Of a stretch of DNA of 64,000 nt, positions 27,262 to 35,942 are shown one piece after another. The first letter of the stretch is position 1. Every line of letters begins with the position of its first letter. Source of the DNA: Oceanobacillus salinisoli (GTDB lineage Bacteria; Bacillota; Bacilli; Bacillales; Amphibacillaceae); the NCBI RefSeq assembly GCF_009733865.1, contig NZ_WOFB01000016.1, positions 62,001 to 126,000 of the forward strand, in the 5' to 3' direction. The position numbers and the translations under genes were made by a program. The notes below the pieces were generated by a model. That model was not told the origin of the DNA, made no database searches, and was given only the letters and a program-made list of their open reading frames with translations.

Positions 27262-29577
27262 CTATTCAAATAATATATATTCAGGTTCTTCAAACTCATA
27301 GAGAACTTTTTCAATTTTACCAGTGAATGGGAAGCTTCCCTCATCGACATATTCGGGACTGACAGGGTAAAGTAAATCTTTTCCAATATCCAATCCTTCG
27401 AAAGCGGTTTTTAGCGGTAATGTTTGAATTTCCGTTTCTCCAACTGGTTCATCATTAATAAACACTGTACCTATTCCGCGGTTCTCACCCGTATTTTCAA
27501 AGTTAAATGTGATGATATGTTCCCCCTCATCTAACTCTTTGCCTGGGGTGATAGTAAATCTTTCTTTTCCATTATGATACTCATAGTAAAGCTTATTCTC
27601 TTTCAAATAGAAAGTATATCCACTCTTGTCATTACCTAACGCTAATAACACCCCTTCATCCTCTTCATCCAAGACTATTGGGATGGTAATCTCATGGTTA
27701 CGGTCCAATGTCAATGGTGCTGCTGATTCACTTAAATGGGACATTTCTGGGTAATACGTAAAAGATTTCCTTGCTCGAATACTGTCACTAGGTAAATTTG
27801 CAAACCCTCCCAGGAAATTTTCTGACAATGGTAAAACATTATTCTCTTCTGCCTCCTCGTACCATAGGTCAATAAGTTGCTCTATTAGTTCTGGGTTTTC
27901 ATCTGCCACATTGTTTAACTCTGAAAAGTCATCTGTTATATTATAAAGTTCCCATTCATCTTCTTCAAAATCAGTGCCTGGTTCATGATTGGCAATAGCT
28001 TTCCACCCATCATGATAAATCGTTCGCATTCCACTATGTTCAAAGTATTGCGTATCCTTACCTGTTACTGCATCTGGATTATCAAACGTATCAGCGAAAC
28101 TAACACCTGTTATTTCCATTTGTTCGACTCCGTTTAATTGCTCTGGTACATCCACTCCAAGCACATCATATACCATTACCGTAATATCACTTATATGAGT
28201 AAATTGCGTTCTAACTTCTCCTTTTGCTTCCATTCCGTTTGGCCAATGTACGATCATTGGTGTACGTAACCCACCAGCATGTGTTGTACCCTTAAAGTTT
28301 GGAAAAGGTGTATTACTTACTTGTGACCAACCTATTGGATAATCACTTGAAGTACCTTCTCCACCAATTTCATCAAAATTCTCTGCTATATAATCAAAGT
28401 CTTCAGTTATTTTATTGTAAGCAAGAGATTGGTTTGTTGCTCCATTTTCCCCTCCTGAAAAACTTGCACCGTTATCAGAGATTAATACGATTAATGTATT
28501 ATCCAGTTCTCCAGTTTCTTCAAGCGTATCGATTAATTTTCCTATTTGTTCATCCGTATGTGTTAAGAATCCTGCATACGTTTCCATAAATCTTGCATAA
28601 ACTTTCTTTTGTTCTTCACTTAAGCTATCCCACTCTTTAATCCCTGGTTCTAGCAGTGACAGCTCTGCATCTTCTGGAATGATCCCAATCTCTTTTTGTT
28701 TTTCAAAGCGCTGTTCCCGTATGACTTCCCAACCTTTATCATATACACCTTCGTATTGTTCGATATACTCCTTAGGAACTTGATGTGGCATATGTTGAGC
28801 ACCAAAGCCAATATACATGAAAAACGGATCGTCTGGCCTTATAGAAACCTGATCTATAATACATTGTCTAGCATTTTGAATGATGTCTTCCGAATAATGA
28901 TAGTCTTCTACATCAGGTAATGGTATTGTGCTATTATCCCGAACTAATTCTGGACGGAACTGGTCAGATGAATCTTCTAAATTACCATAATAGCGATGAA
29001 AACCTCTTCCAAGAGGCCATCTATCATACGGACCCGCTGGAGAAAGTTCTACGGTTGGGGCAATATGCCATTTTCCAAGACCAAAGTTTGTATACCCATA
29101 TTCCCCAAGTACTTCGGTTACGAATCCAGCCTCTTCGGAAATTTCCGCTCTTCTACTCGGATTATCTTCTCCAAAATCAAAATTTGCCACATTCCCCATC
29201 CCAACTGCATGATTATTTCTTCCTGTTAATAAAGAGGCACGTGCCGGGGAACAAACAGGAGCTGCATGGAAGTTATTATACCTTAATCCATTTGCAGCTA
29301 ATTCATCCATATGGGAGGTATCAATTTCTGAACCAAAGCTTCCTAAGTCTGAAAAACCTGCATCATCCAGTACGATATACATCACATTCGTTTTTTCTTC
29401 CACTTTTGCTTGACTTTTTGCATTCTCTTTTGGTATAATATCCGCATCAGTTTCTTCTGCCTGTGGTTGACAAGCTCCAAGAATAGCAGTTGCAGCTAAA
29501 GCCGCTGTACTGAACATAGAAAATTTCCTTACATACTTCGACCATGGCTTTTCACTATTTTTCTTGTATTCTAACAA
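27262..29577 (-). CDS. Secreted arylsulfatase lipoprotein
   Basis: 771 residues from a TTG start behind AAGGAGG. The signal peptide ends in lipobox ILGAC (Cys 36), so the enzyme is probably anchored outside the membrane. The sulfatase signature VCSPARASLLTGRNNHAVG is at about residues 108-126. Its Cys is the residue converted to formylglycine. Metal ligands are in MYIVLDDAGFSDLG and VLISDNGASFSGG. Residues 480-771 form an all-beta C-terminal domain resembling LamG. The gene encoding the modifying enzyme is 25 bases upstream but frameshifted, so the sulfatase may be unmatured unless another FGE exists. Confidence 0.92.
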   Translation of the reverse strand: MLEYKKNSEKPWSKYVRKFSMFSTAALAATAILGACQPQAEETDADIIPKENAKSQAKVEEKTNVMYIVLDDAGFSDLGSFGSEIDTSHMDELAANGLRYNNFHAAPVCSPARASLLTGRNNHAVGMGNVANFDFGEDNPSRRAEISEEAGFVTEVLGEYGYTNFGLGKWHIAPTVELSPAGPYDRWPLGRGFHRYYGNLEDSSDQFRPELVRDNSTIPLPDVEDYHYSEDIIQNARQCIIDQVSIRPDDPFFMYIGFGAQHMPHQVPKEYIEQYEGVYDKGWEVIREQRFEKQKEIGIIPEDAELSLLEPGIKEWDSLSEEQKKVYARFMETYAGFLTHTDEQIGKLIDTLEETGELDNTLIVLISDNGASFSGGENGATNQSLAYNKITEDFDYIAENFDEIGGEGTSSDYPIGWSQVSNTPFPNFKGTTHAGGLRTPMIVHWPNGMEAKGEVRTQFTHISDITVMVYDVLGVDVPEQLNGVEQMEITGVSFADTFDNPDAVTGKDTQYFEHSGMRTIYHDGWKAIANHEPGTDFEEDEWELYNITDDFSELNNVADENPELIEQLIDLWYEEAEENNVLPLSENFLGGFANLPSDSIRARKSFTYYPEMSHLSESAAPLTLDRNHEITIPIVLDEEDEGVLLALGNDKSGYTFYLKENKLYYEYHNGKERFTITPGKELDEGEHIITFNFENTGENRGIGTVFINDEPVGETEIQTLPLKTAFEGLDIGKDLLYPVSPEYVDEGSFPFTGKIEKVLYEFEEPEYILFE

Positions 29578-29602
29578 CCTTTTACCTCCTTTTTTTCATT
29601 CA

Positions 29603-30567
29603 TTAAACATCTCTAACACAACGAAAGCCAATATTTCCTGATGCACTATCAGGGGTATTCTTTGATCTTGCCGCGACTCGATAACGGTTACAGTAAGAAT
29701 GATGACAGAGGTATGATCCTCCACGCATAACATGATGATTCCCGGATTTCGGTCCCCTCGGATTCTTTCTTCCACCACGATCACGAACAATTCGAGCAAA
29801 CCAATCCGAACACCATTCCCATACATTTCCTACAACATTGTACAAGCCGTAACCATTTGGTGGGAAAGATATTGCTGGTGCAGTCGCTTTATAACCATCT
29901 TCCTTTGTGTTTATTTTTGGAAACTCACCTTGCCAAACATTGCAGCGATGCTCTCCATTTGGTATAAGTTCATCTCCCCATGGAAATCTTTTCTGTTCTA
30001 ATCCCCCACGTGCTGCAAGTTCCCACTCTGCTTCAGTTGGTAGTCTTTTTCCTGCCCATTTACAATAGGCATTTGCATCATTCCACGAAACATGTACTAC
30101 TAGATGATCCACCTTATCATCAATGGTTGAGTCCGGGCCTTCTGGGTGTTTCCAAGATGCTCCTTGAACGACCAACCACCAAGGAGTCTGCCTAACCATT
30201 TGCTTCACTTTTCTTTTTGTCTGGTTACTTACAAATGAATAAAAAACAAAAGACCAACCATATTGCTCTGAATCTGTTCCTGGACAAACTCCTGAAATTC
30301 AGCATTCGTAACAGTATGAGCATCCATATAGAACGGGTCTACTGTTACTTTTCTAACCGGACCTTCTCCATCTTCTTTGTATCCCTCTTTATCTTTTGTT
30401 CCCATAAAAAAGCTACCACCGGGGATATAAATCTGTTGATTAACTGATTCTGCTTTTCCAGACGATAAACAGTTATCCTTAGAATCTAATTCTTCTGTTA
30501 TATTATCGTTTTCTTGTACAATATCCCTACGACTCATACTGCAACATGCTGGTGTCTCTCTAGTCAT
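29603..30567 (-). pseudogene. Formylglycine-generating enzyme (sulfatase-modifying factor), frameshifted
   Basis: The N-terminal part ([58 protein letters not shown]) runs into a frameshift with a small deletion at about 30265. The next frame continues [18 protein letters not shown], then [20 protein letters not shown] to the end. The active-site cysteines in [19 protein letters not shown] are present in that second part. It would convert the sulfatase Cys to formylglycine. The frame is also open upstream to an ATG at 30654 through duplicated leader DNA. The ATG at 30567 gives the natural start. Confidence 0.88.
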
Positions 30568-30577
30568 TTTCGTTCGC

Positions 30578-30619
30578 TCACCTGATACACTCTTCTCTTG
30601 TAATAGTGGACCTGGACAT
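30578..30619 (-). pseudogene. 5' fragment of a second monooxygenase copy
   Basis: Behind GGAGGGTGTTAG, an ATG opens MSRSTITREECIR then a stop. The intact monooxygenase starts MSVTQTRPTITREEWIRRAK behind GGAGGGTGTTAT. Nucleotide similarity continues a few bases beyond the stop, up to the FGE start codon. It is therefore a truncated and decayed copy of the monooxygenase 5' end. Confidence 0.7.
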
Positions 30620-30664
30620 CTAACACCCTCCCTCAATAGGTTAAACGCTTTCATTTTTTTATTC

Positions 30665-30845
30665 TAGATGCCTCCTATCTCTTAAATTACGTACATAATA
30701 ACAGGCCAAAAATTCAGAATATAGGACCGTTCCGTACGAATATAAACCAATCCAAATAGGGATTTTCGTGTGATATGATTGAACGTTTATATACCTTTCC
30801 GCAAAAAAACAGGTGAACGCTTTCGTACCAGCGTTCACCTGGTTT
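30665..30845 (-). repeat. Direct repeat copy B: terminator plus promoter region
   Basis: Diverged copy of 26865-27035 in the same orientation, now reading into the FGE-sulfatase pair. It keeps the terminator, the AACGTTCAATCATATCA block, the paired ATATTC words and a TATTAT in place of TATGAT. About 100 bp of leader present in copy A is absent here. Confidence 0.75.
30803..30841 (-). terminator. Terminator of the activator gene (copy B)
   Basis: The same CAGGTGAACGC/GCGTTCACCTG stem as copy A, with one base different in the loop and seven T residues on the minus strand. It lies 19 bases after the regulator stop codon. Confidence 0.9.
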
Positions 30846-30859
30846 CAGAATAATTAAAT

Positions 30860-32749
30860 CTATACATCCTGTTCTTCCAGCAAATTGATATCCATGTCAA
30901 TTTCAAGTTTTCCAAGAAAAATCAGTGCTTTTAATGCCAAAAATAGTTGGTAAGTGACATTTGGATTATTCACTTTTGTTTCAAGTAATTCATTAATTCG
31001 CTGCAGACGATATCGCAAACCACTAACCGAAAAATTCATACTCCTTGCAGTCTGGTGCACATTGCACCCATTTTTAAGATAAAAATATAGCGTCTTTGTT
31101 AATTCCATATCTTTATCTTCACTTAGCAGCTTTCCAAGACTTTTATCGATCATCTTATTCATCATTTTATTTTCTTCAAGCTGGAACAATATTCCCTCGA
31201 CACCTAGACGCTCATAGCTGATGATGGGACATTTTTCGCTTGTTACCTTCAGAGCTGCAAGGCTTTCCCTGTACATAGCAGATGCTTCATTCAGTGAATC
31301 CGAACAGGAACTGATCCCACCACTGATAAGATAGGCTCTAAAACGCTGTTGACAATATTTTATTATCTCCTCCAGCATTTTTTCTTTCTTAGAGCAACTA
31401 TTCAGGGTGGCATCCTGATAGCAAAGAATCACAATTTTCTCGGCCTTTTGTTCAATAAGAACCCTTCTTCCTTTCCCTCTCCTGCCGCTTTCAAAATAGA
31501 AATATATTTCATCAATGATTTTCTCGTTTAATTCTATCTTTTCTCTAACCGATAAGGAAACGCTTACACCCAAAGTGATAATAAAGAATGGAGTCATCTT
31601 TTCAAAACCTAAATAGTATGCACGTTTATTCAATTCTGCTTCTGATATTTTACCGGACAGAATCTCCTCAAGAAAGTCGCCACCTATTTTTTGTTTGGTA
31701 TCCAGACTGGTCTTTTCATTCAATAGAACACTTCCACAAACTATTGCAGCCCTTTCCAAAATCATTCGGTCCAACTCAGTGGGGATAACATTTTCGTGAA
31801 AAATTAAACAGCAATATCCGACAATCTGTTGTTGTACATAAACAGGAGTGATCATCCTTTGATAGCCATTACACAGCAATAATTCCGTAGTAGAAATATC
31901 ATCATTATCCATACGTATACTACTCTCCATGTCGAATTGGTCCTCGCCCACGGCAGCAACAATTTTTCCCTCGAAGTTATCAATCATCATTGCCGGTTTA
32001 TCGACTATTTCATTTAATAATCTGATGACTGTGGGAATATTATTACTTGAGTTCACTTCATTCATCATCAATTCGTGGGCCTGGTATGCCTTTTTTAAGT
32101 TATCCCTTTCCACTTTCAGTTCGTCGTACGCCAATTGGAGCTCACTAATTAAACTATTTGGTTCAAAATACTTAACCTCGCTTGCGATTTCCTCTCCCCA
32201 TTCTTCCACTGTCCTGCAAATACACTGACAATAGTCGTCTCCTTTTGCCTCACACTTTTCCTCCACCACGATAACCTGATGATTCAGAATGGTGGAAAGA
32301 TACCCACTGGCATAACCGGCCATCGTATGACATACGGTATGATTGCTTTCCCCAAATGTATTTTTATATTCTTCCGCTTCATAGGATTTCTTCCATATGG
32401 CTTTTAGTTGCAGCTTTTTATAGTCATAATCTATATTATTGATAAGAATATCTATATCCTCAGTCCAACCATGTAACACATGCATTTTCGGTCCGGCCCT
32501 TGTTAGTTCTTCCGCTTGCTCACCAAAATAGGTGATCATTTTTCTTGCATCCGTTGCGCCGGCATGCCATCCATAACGTAATAGAAAACCTTTTGTTCGA
32601 TCTTGACCTATTGTATCCACAAGTTCTTTTCGAAGGGTACCTATCGTATTTGTCGTAATTGAGATGATTCTTTCATGGTCTTTCCTGTGAAAACCTGGGT
32701 CCGTTATCCTTTTATAGAACTTTTCAATTTTTATATCTTCTAAGTTCAT
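30860..32749 (-). CDS. XylR_N/V4R sensor with PucR-type helix-turn-helix, aromatic-responsive activator
   Basis: 629 residues from the ATG at 32749, behind AGAGGTGG. The frame is open to a TTG at 32809. Residues about 10-110 match the XylR N-terminal sensor (GFLLRYGWHAGATDARKMI). Residues 120-190 match V4R (HTVCHTMAGYASGYLSTILN, then CEAKGDDYCQCICR). A coiled linker, a PucR/CdaR-like middle region and a C-terminal PucR HTH (NVHQTARSMNFSVSGLRYRL) follow. It lacks the AAA+ domain of XylR/DmpR, so it would act on ordinary sigma-A promoters. The likely targets are copies A and B of the promoter segment downstream. Confidence 0.85.
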   Translation of the reverse strand: MNLEDIKIEKFYKRITDPGFHRKDHERIISITTNTIGTLRKELVDTIGQDRTKGFLLRYGWHAGATDARKMITYFGEQAEELTRAGPKMHVLHGWTEDIDILINNIDYDYKKLQLKAIWKKSYEAEEYKNTFGESNHTVCHTMAGYASGYLSTILNHQVIVVEEKCEAKGDDYCQCICRTVEEWGEEIASEVKYFEPNSLISELQLAYDELKVERDNLKKAYQAHELMMNEVNSSNNIPTVIRLLNEIVDKPAMMIDNFEGKIVAAVGEDQFDMESSIRMDNDDISTTELLLCNGYQRMITPVYVQQQIVGYCCLIFHENVIPTELDRMILERAAIVCGSVLLNEKTSLDTKQKIGGDFLEEILSGKISEAELNKRAYYLGFEKMTPFFIITLGVSVSLSVREKIELNEKIIDEIYFYFESGRRGKGRRVLIEQKAEKIVILCYQDATLNSCSKKEKMLEEIIKYCQQRFRAYLISGGISSCSDSLNEASAMYRESLAALKVTSEKCPIISYERLGVEGILFQLEENKMMNKMIDKSLGKLLSEDKDMELTKTLYFYLKNGCNVHQTARSMNFSVSGLRYRLQRINELLETKVNNPNVTYQLFLALKALIFLGKLEIDMDINLLEEQDV

Positions 32750-32992
32750 CGAAACACCACCTCTTATTTTTATAAAGACCAGCGACTGCATTTGAAAGAA
32801 ACAGGACAAAGAACTAGACGATGAAAGAAAATCACTCCATCTCCCCTCTCGATGTATTGGCTTTTACCTATAATAGAAAATAATTTTCATAAATTAACTA
32901 AAATTCGCTTTATTCCTCAGTTTATATGTAATTTTTTGAAAAATCAATAAGCAATGAATACTAAAATAGAGCTAATTGATAGCAAATTTTAA

Positions 32993-33007
32993 ACGGAACC
33001 GTACGAA
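32993..33007. promoter_or_regulatory. CCGTACGAA motif upstream of the activator gene
   Basis: AACCGTACGAAAC here matches TTCCGTACGAATA in promoter copy B (about 30730) and ATCCATACGAATA in copy A (about 26920). This is a candidate binding site for the adjacent activator, from pattern similarity only. Confidence 0.3.
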
Positions 33008-33227
33008 ACAGAAGTTTTATTAAAAATGGTTGATATAAATTTCAAAAGGATTGGTACGGGCATGCGCGATTTGACGCTCTAAACAAGCTATATGATCAAT
33101 ATCACCGTGAAATTTTAACCCCGTGTAAAATAAACCCAAACCAAAATCCAGTACCTATGAGTAAATGTAGAGTGTTCCTGATTATGTTAATATAATATTT
33201 AAATACAAGTTAAAGTAATGATAAGAT

Positions 33228-33404
33228 GTGCTCCCCAAAACAAGGAACTATTCGTATGCTGATTATCTGACATGGAATGAAGGGGGGAGGATTGAATTAA
33301 TTGATGGTAAAATTTTCAATATGTCTCCTGCACCTTCATTTTTACACAATAAAAGGGACTTGACTAAGGCCTGCTCTATTTGGCGTGACACTCACTTAAT
33401 TTAA
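33228..33404 (+). pseudogene. Uma2-family (DUF820) endonuclease N-terminal remnant
   Basis: A 58-codon frame from a GTG reads NYSYADYLTWNEGGRIELID followed by GKIFNMSPAPSFLHN, the characteristic start of Uma2-family proteins of Bacillaceae, then loses similarity and stops. The PD-(D/E)XK catalytic core is absent. The rest of 32810-33735 holds no gene. Confidence 0.65.
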
Positions 33405-33735
33405 TCCTGCGTCCGCTTTTTTCTTGCCGCTTCTAAAACAACACTAATCGTGTATTTATATAAACCAATTCACAATCCAAACATGATTACACTAATAGAA
33501 GTAAGATGCTCGGATATTGAGCCAATACACTTTTTCATTAAAAAAGAACTCAGGCTTTTTATCGAGATTATATATATCCAAATCCCGTCCACATATATTG
33601 AAAAAACAATAGAACGTACACCAAAATGTAGTATTTAAATTTAAAAATAATAGTGCAGTAATAATCCAAGCAAATGAAATCCAAAAAGGAGCTGGAACAA
33701 CTTCTCCCACCTCCTTCTACTTAACAATTAACCAT

Positions 33736-33963
33736 TTAAATATAATGTTCGTTTCTTTTAATATATTTTTTTACTTCTCTCATTATATTTTTATACTTAA
33801 TGGTGCCTGCATTGTCTAGATATTCACGTAAGGTCATTACAAGCGACCTTCCGTAACTATCAATGACCTGCTCCCTCTTTTCCTTTGTATCTACTAAAGT
33901 ATACAACTTGTTCTCTATTCTTTTTATAGTTCCTCTTTTTTGTGATGGTAGTATCGCTAACAT
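33736..33963 (-). CDS. Small hypothetical protein, 75 residues
   Basis: ATG with AAAGGGGAG seven bases upstream, so probably a real gene. The product is basic and mostly helical (TIKRIENKLYTLVDTKEKRE, then MTLREYLDNAGTIKYKNIMR). I recognise no family, and it has no signal peptide or membrane segment. It is isolated between the Uma2 remnant and the VanZ-like gene. Confidence 0.55.
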   Translation of the reverse strand: MLAILPSQKRGTIKRIENKLYTLVDTKEKREQVIDSYGRSLVMTLREYLDNAGTIKYKNIMREVKKYIKRNEHYI

Positions 33964-34067
33964 ATATGTACTCCCCTTTTTAAATAGATTGTTTCACTTT
34001 TCCATAAAGCCATATATCCAGTTTTTTACATTAACGGAATATTCTTTCAATTATTTGTAAAATTAAA

Positions 34068-34102
34068 GCCTAATTAAACGAACTCAGTCCTCTTAATTAG
34101 GC
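34068..34102. terminator. Inverted repeat, possible terminator
   Basis: Perfect 10-bp arms GCCTAATTAA/TTAATTAGGC with a 15-base loop and no strong T-run. Nothing else is supported in 33964-34380 apart from a short AGGGACAGGCACC repeat at 34262-34275. Confidence 0.4.
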
Positions 34103-34380
34103 CGGTTGCACCACTAACTTCATACGACCCTGGTGCCCACATTATAGATCGTACTTTACAGTTTCCCAAGCACTATTTAGTTATATAGTACTATTTTAAA
34201 TCATTATATTTATTTGTCAATGACTTTTGAACCATTTCCGAATTCACCTTATTCAGAACACAGGGACAGGCACCATGGTCTGCTGTTATTGATTATATCC
34301 TCTACAAATCAAACATGGAATTTCTTTTTGAAAACTCTCCCCACTTCTCTCTGTAAAACGAGGAAAAATTCTTAGCATCA

Positions 34381-34800
34381 TCAAGCAGTCCGCCTATATT
34401 CCCGTTCCCTCTTCCTCACCACGATTTTACCAAAAACAACCATTCCCAAAGCAAGCGTAACCCCTATCAAATTAGCAATGATATCGTAAAGTTGAGCACC
34501 CCTACCAAAATGCATCTGTACGTACTCCGTTAAAATCGTATAACTCACCGCTATTACTATTGAAATTCGTAGTTTGATAGAAGCTGCAAGGAGTAAGGTA
34601 AAGATAAAAAACATGAAAAAGTGCCCGATAACTTCAAACAAACTCACTTGTTCAATCGGTTCAAAAAACGCGGAAATCTTCCAATTTGGATTAGATTCAA
34701 ATGTAAAAGATACATTAAAATCATGTACAAAAGCATGAACATCACTCGTGCAAGTTACAATAAAGATAAAGACTGCCCATAAAATTGCTAGTAAAATCAA
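34381..34800 (-). CDS. VanZ-like membrane protein
   Basis: 139 residues from a TTG at 34800, behind AGGAGGAGGG. The frame is open further to 34896, but only this start has a ribosome site. Four hydrophobic segments are visible (LLAILWAVFIFIVTCTS, then FFMFFIFTLLLAASIK), and the family motif EYVQMHFGRGAQLYDIIAN lies near the C-terminus. VanZ-like proteins confer low-level teicoplanin tolerance in one case. Most are of unknown function. Confidence 0.85.
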   Translation of the reverse strand: MILLAILWAVFIFIVTCTSDVHAFVHDFNVSFTFESNPNWKISAFFEPIEQVSLFEVIGHFFMFFIFTLLLAASIKLRISIVIAVSYTILTEYVQMHFGRGAQLYDIIANLIGVTLALGMVVFGKIVVRKREREYRRTA

Positions 34801-35034
34801 TTCAACCCTCCTCCTACACTCTTTAGCATTATGGACAGGAAAGGGATGAGCTATAATCAGGTAATTCTTGAAATACATTTGTGGATGTTTGCCCATTATG
34901 GTGAGATGCCTGATTGGTTTACTGATAATTAAATCGGTTTCGAAGTGCGCTCAACCGTTTTAGTCGAAGCATGGGGGTTCTATTGCTTCACTATCTCCTC
35001 AAACTCCCACACACTTAAAGCAAAAGAACCATCC

Positions 35035-35086
35035 GAGGCTGGTAAAAAAAGCACGTTTTTTAAAGAGGTGCTTTTTTCTTGGCCTC
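35035..35086. other. A/T-rich hairpin bracketing the repeat array, left
   Basis: Outer arms GAGGC/GCCTC enclose inner arms of seven A plus GCAC and GTGC plus six T around GTTTTTTAAAGAG. It is closely similar in layout to the hairpin at 35872-35914. It could terminate transcription in both directions. Confidence 0.65.
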
Positions 35087-35131
35087 ATGAAAGGTTCAAC
35101 GTGTCCGAATGAGATCAGGAATTATTTGAAA

Positions 35132-35807
35132 GGTCACGTAGGAAGCTTCTAGGTGACCGAATGAACTCGGAATTCATTCAAAAGGTCACGTAGGAAGCTT
35201 CTACGTGCCCGAATGAACTTGGGATTCATTCAAAAGGTAACGTAGAGAGGTTCTAGGTGCCCGAATGAACTCGGAATTCATTCAAAAGGTCACGTAGGAA
35301 GCTTCTAGGTGCCCGAATGAACTTGGGATTCATTCAAAAGGTAACGTAGAGAGGTTCTAGGTGCCTGAATGCACTCGGAATTCATTCAAAAGGGCACGTA
35401 GGAAGCTTCTAGGTGCCCGAATGCACTCGGAATTCATTCAAAAGGGCACGTAGGAAGCTTCTAGGTGCCCGAATGCACTCGGAATTCATTCAAAAGGGCA
35501 CGTAGGAAGCTTCTAGGTGCCCGAATGAACTCGGGATTCATTCAAAAGGTAACGTAGAGAGGTTCTAGGTGCCTGAATGAACTCGGAATTCATTCAAAAA
35601 GTAACGTAGGAAGCTTCTAGGTGCCCGAATGAACTCGGAATTCATTCAAAAGGTCACGTAGGAAGCTTCTAGGTGCCCGAATGAACTTGGGATTCATTCA
35701 AAAGGTAACGTAGAGAGGTTCTAGGTGCCTGAATGAACTCGGAATTCATTCAAAAAGTAACGTAGGAAGCTTCTAGGTGCCCGAATGAACTCGGAATTCA
35801 TTCAAAA
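35132..35807. repeat. Tandem array of thirteen 52-bp units with paired palindromes
   Basis: Thirteen units of exactly 52 bp start at 35132, 35184, 35236, 35288, 35340, 35392, 35444, 35496, 35548, 35600, 35652, 35704 and 35756, with a degenerate partial unit at 35092-35131. Each unit has two inverted repeats: one around GGAAGCTTC (or GAGAGGTTC), framed by CACGTAG...CTAGGTG, and one with arms GAATGAA/TTCATTC. There is no start codon context or consistent coding frame, and the units touch without spacers, so it is neither a CRISPR array nor a coding repeat. Confidence 0.95.
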
Positions 35808-35871
35808 GGAAGAAAAGAAATTCACTATCCTTGTGTCCTCTCCAAATAATGGGGCAAGTTACAGTCCGATA

Positions 35872-35914
35872 CCACTAAAAAAAGCACCTTTTTTTAAAGT
35901 GCTTTTTTCAGTGG
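35872..35914. other. A/T-rich hairpin bracketing the repeat array, right
   Basis: Outer arms CCACT/AGTGG enclose seven A plus GCAC and GTGC plus six T around CTTTTTTTAAA. It also serves as a good terminator for the nucleoside hydrolase gene, whose stop is 28 bases away on the minus strand. Confidence 0.7.
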
Positions 35915-35942
35915 TCTTAAGCTTTCCCCACTTTCCTATCTC

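Noticed and set aside
33492-33710. Minus-strand 72-codon frame with a membrane-like segment
   Set aside because: The only start codon (GTG) overlaps the purine-rich site itself, and the C-terminus looks random. Too weak to list as a gene.
35132-35807. CRISPR array
   Set aside because: Units are contiguous 52-mers without unique spacers, and no cas gene is nearby.
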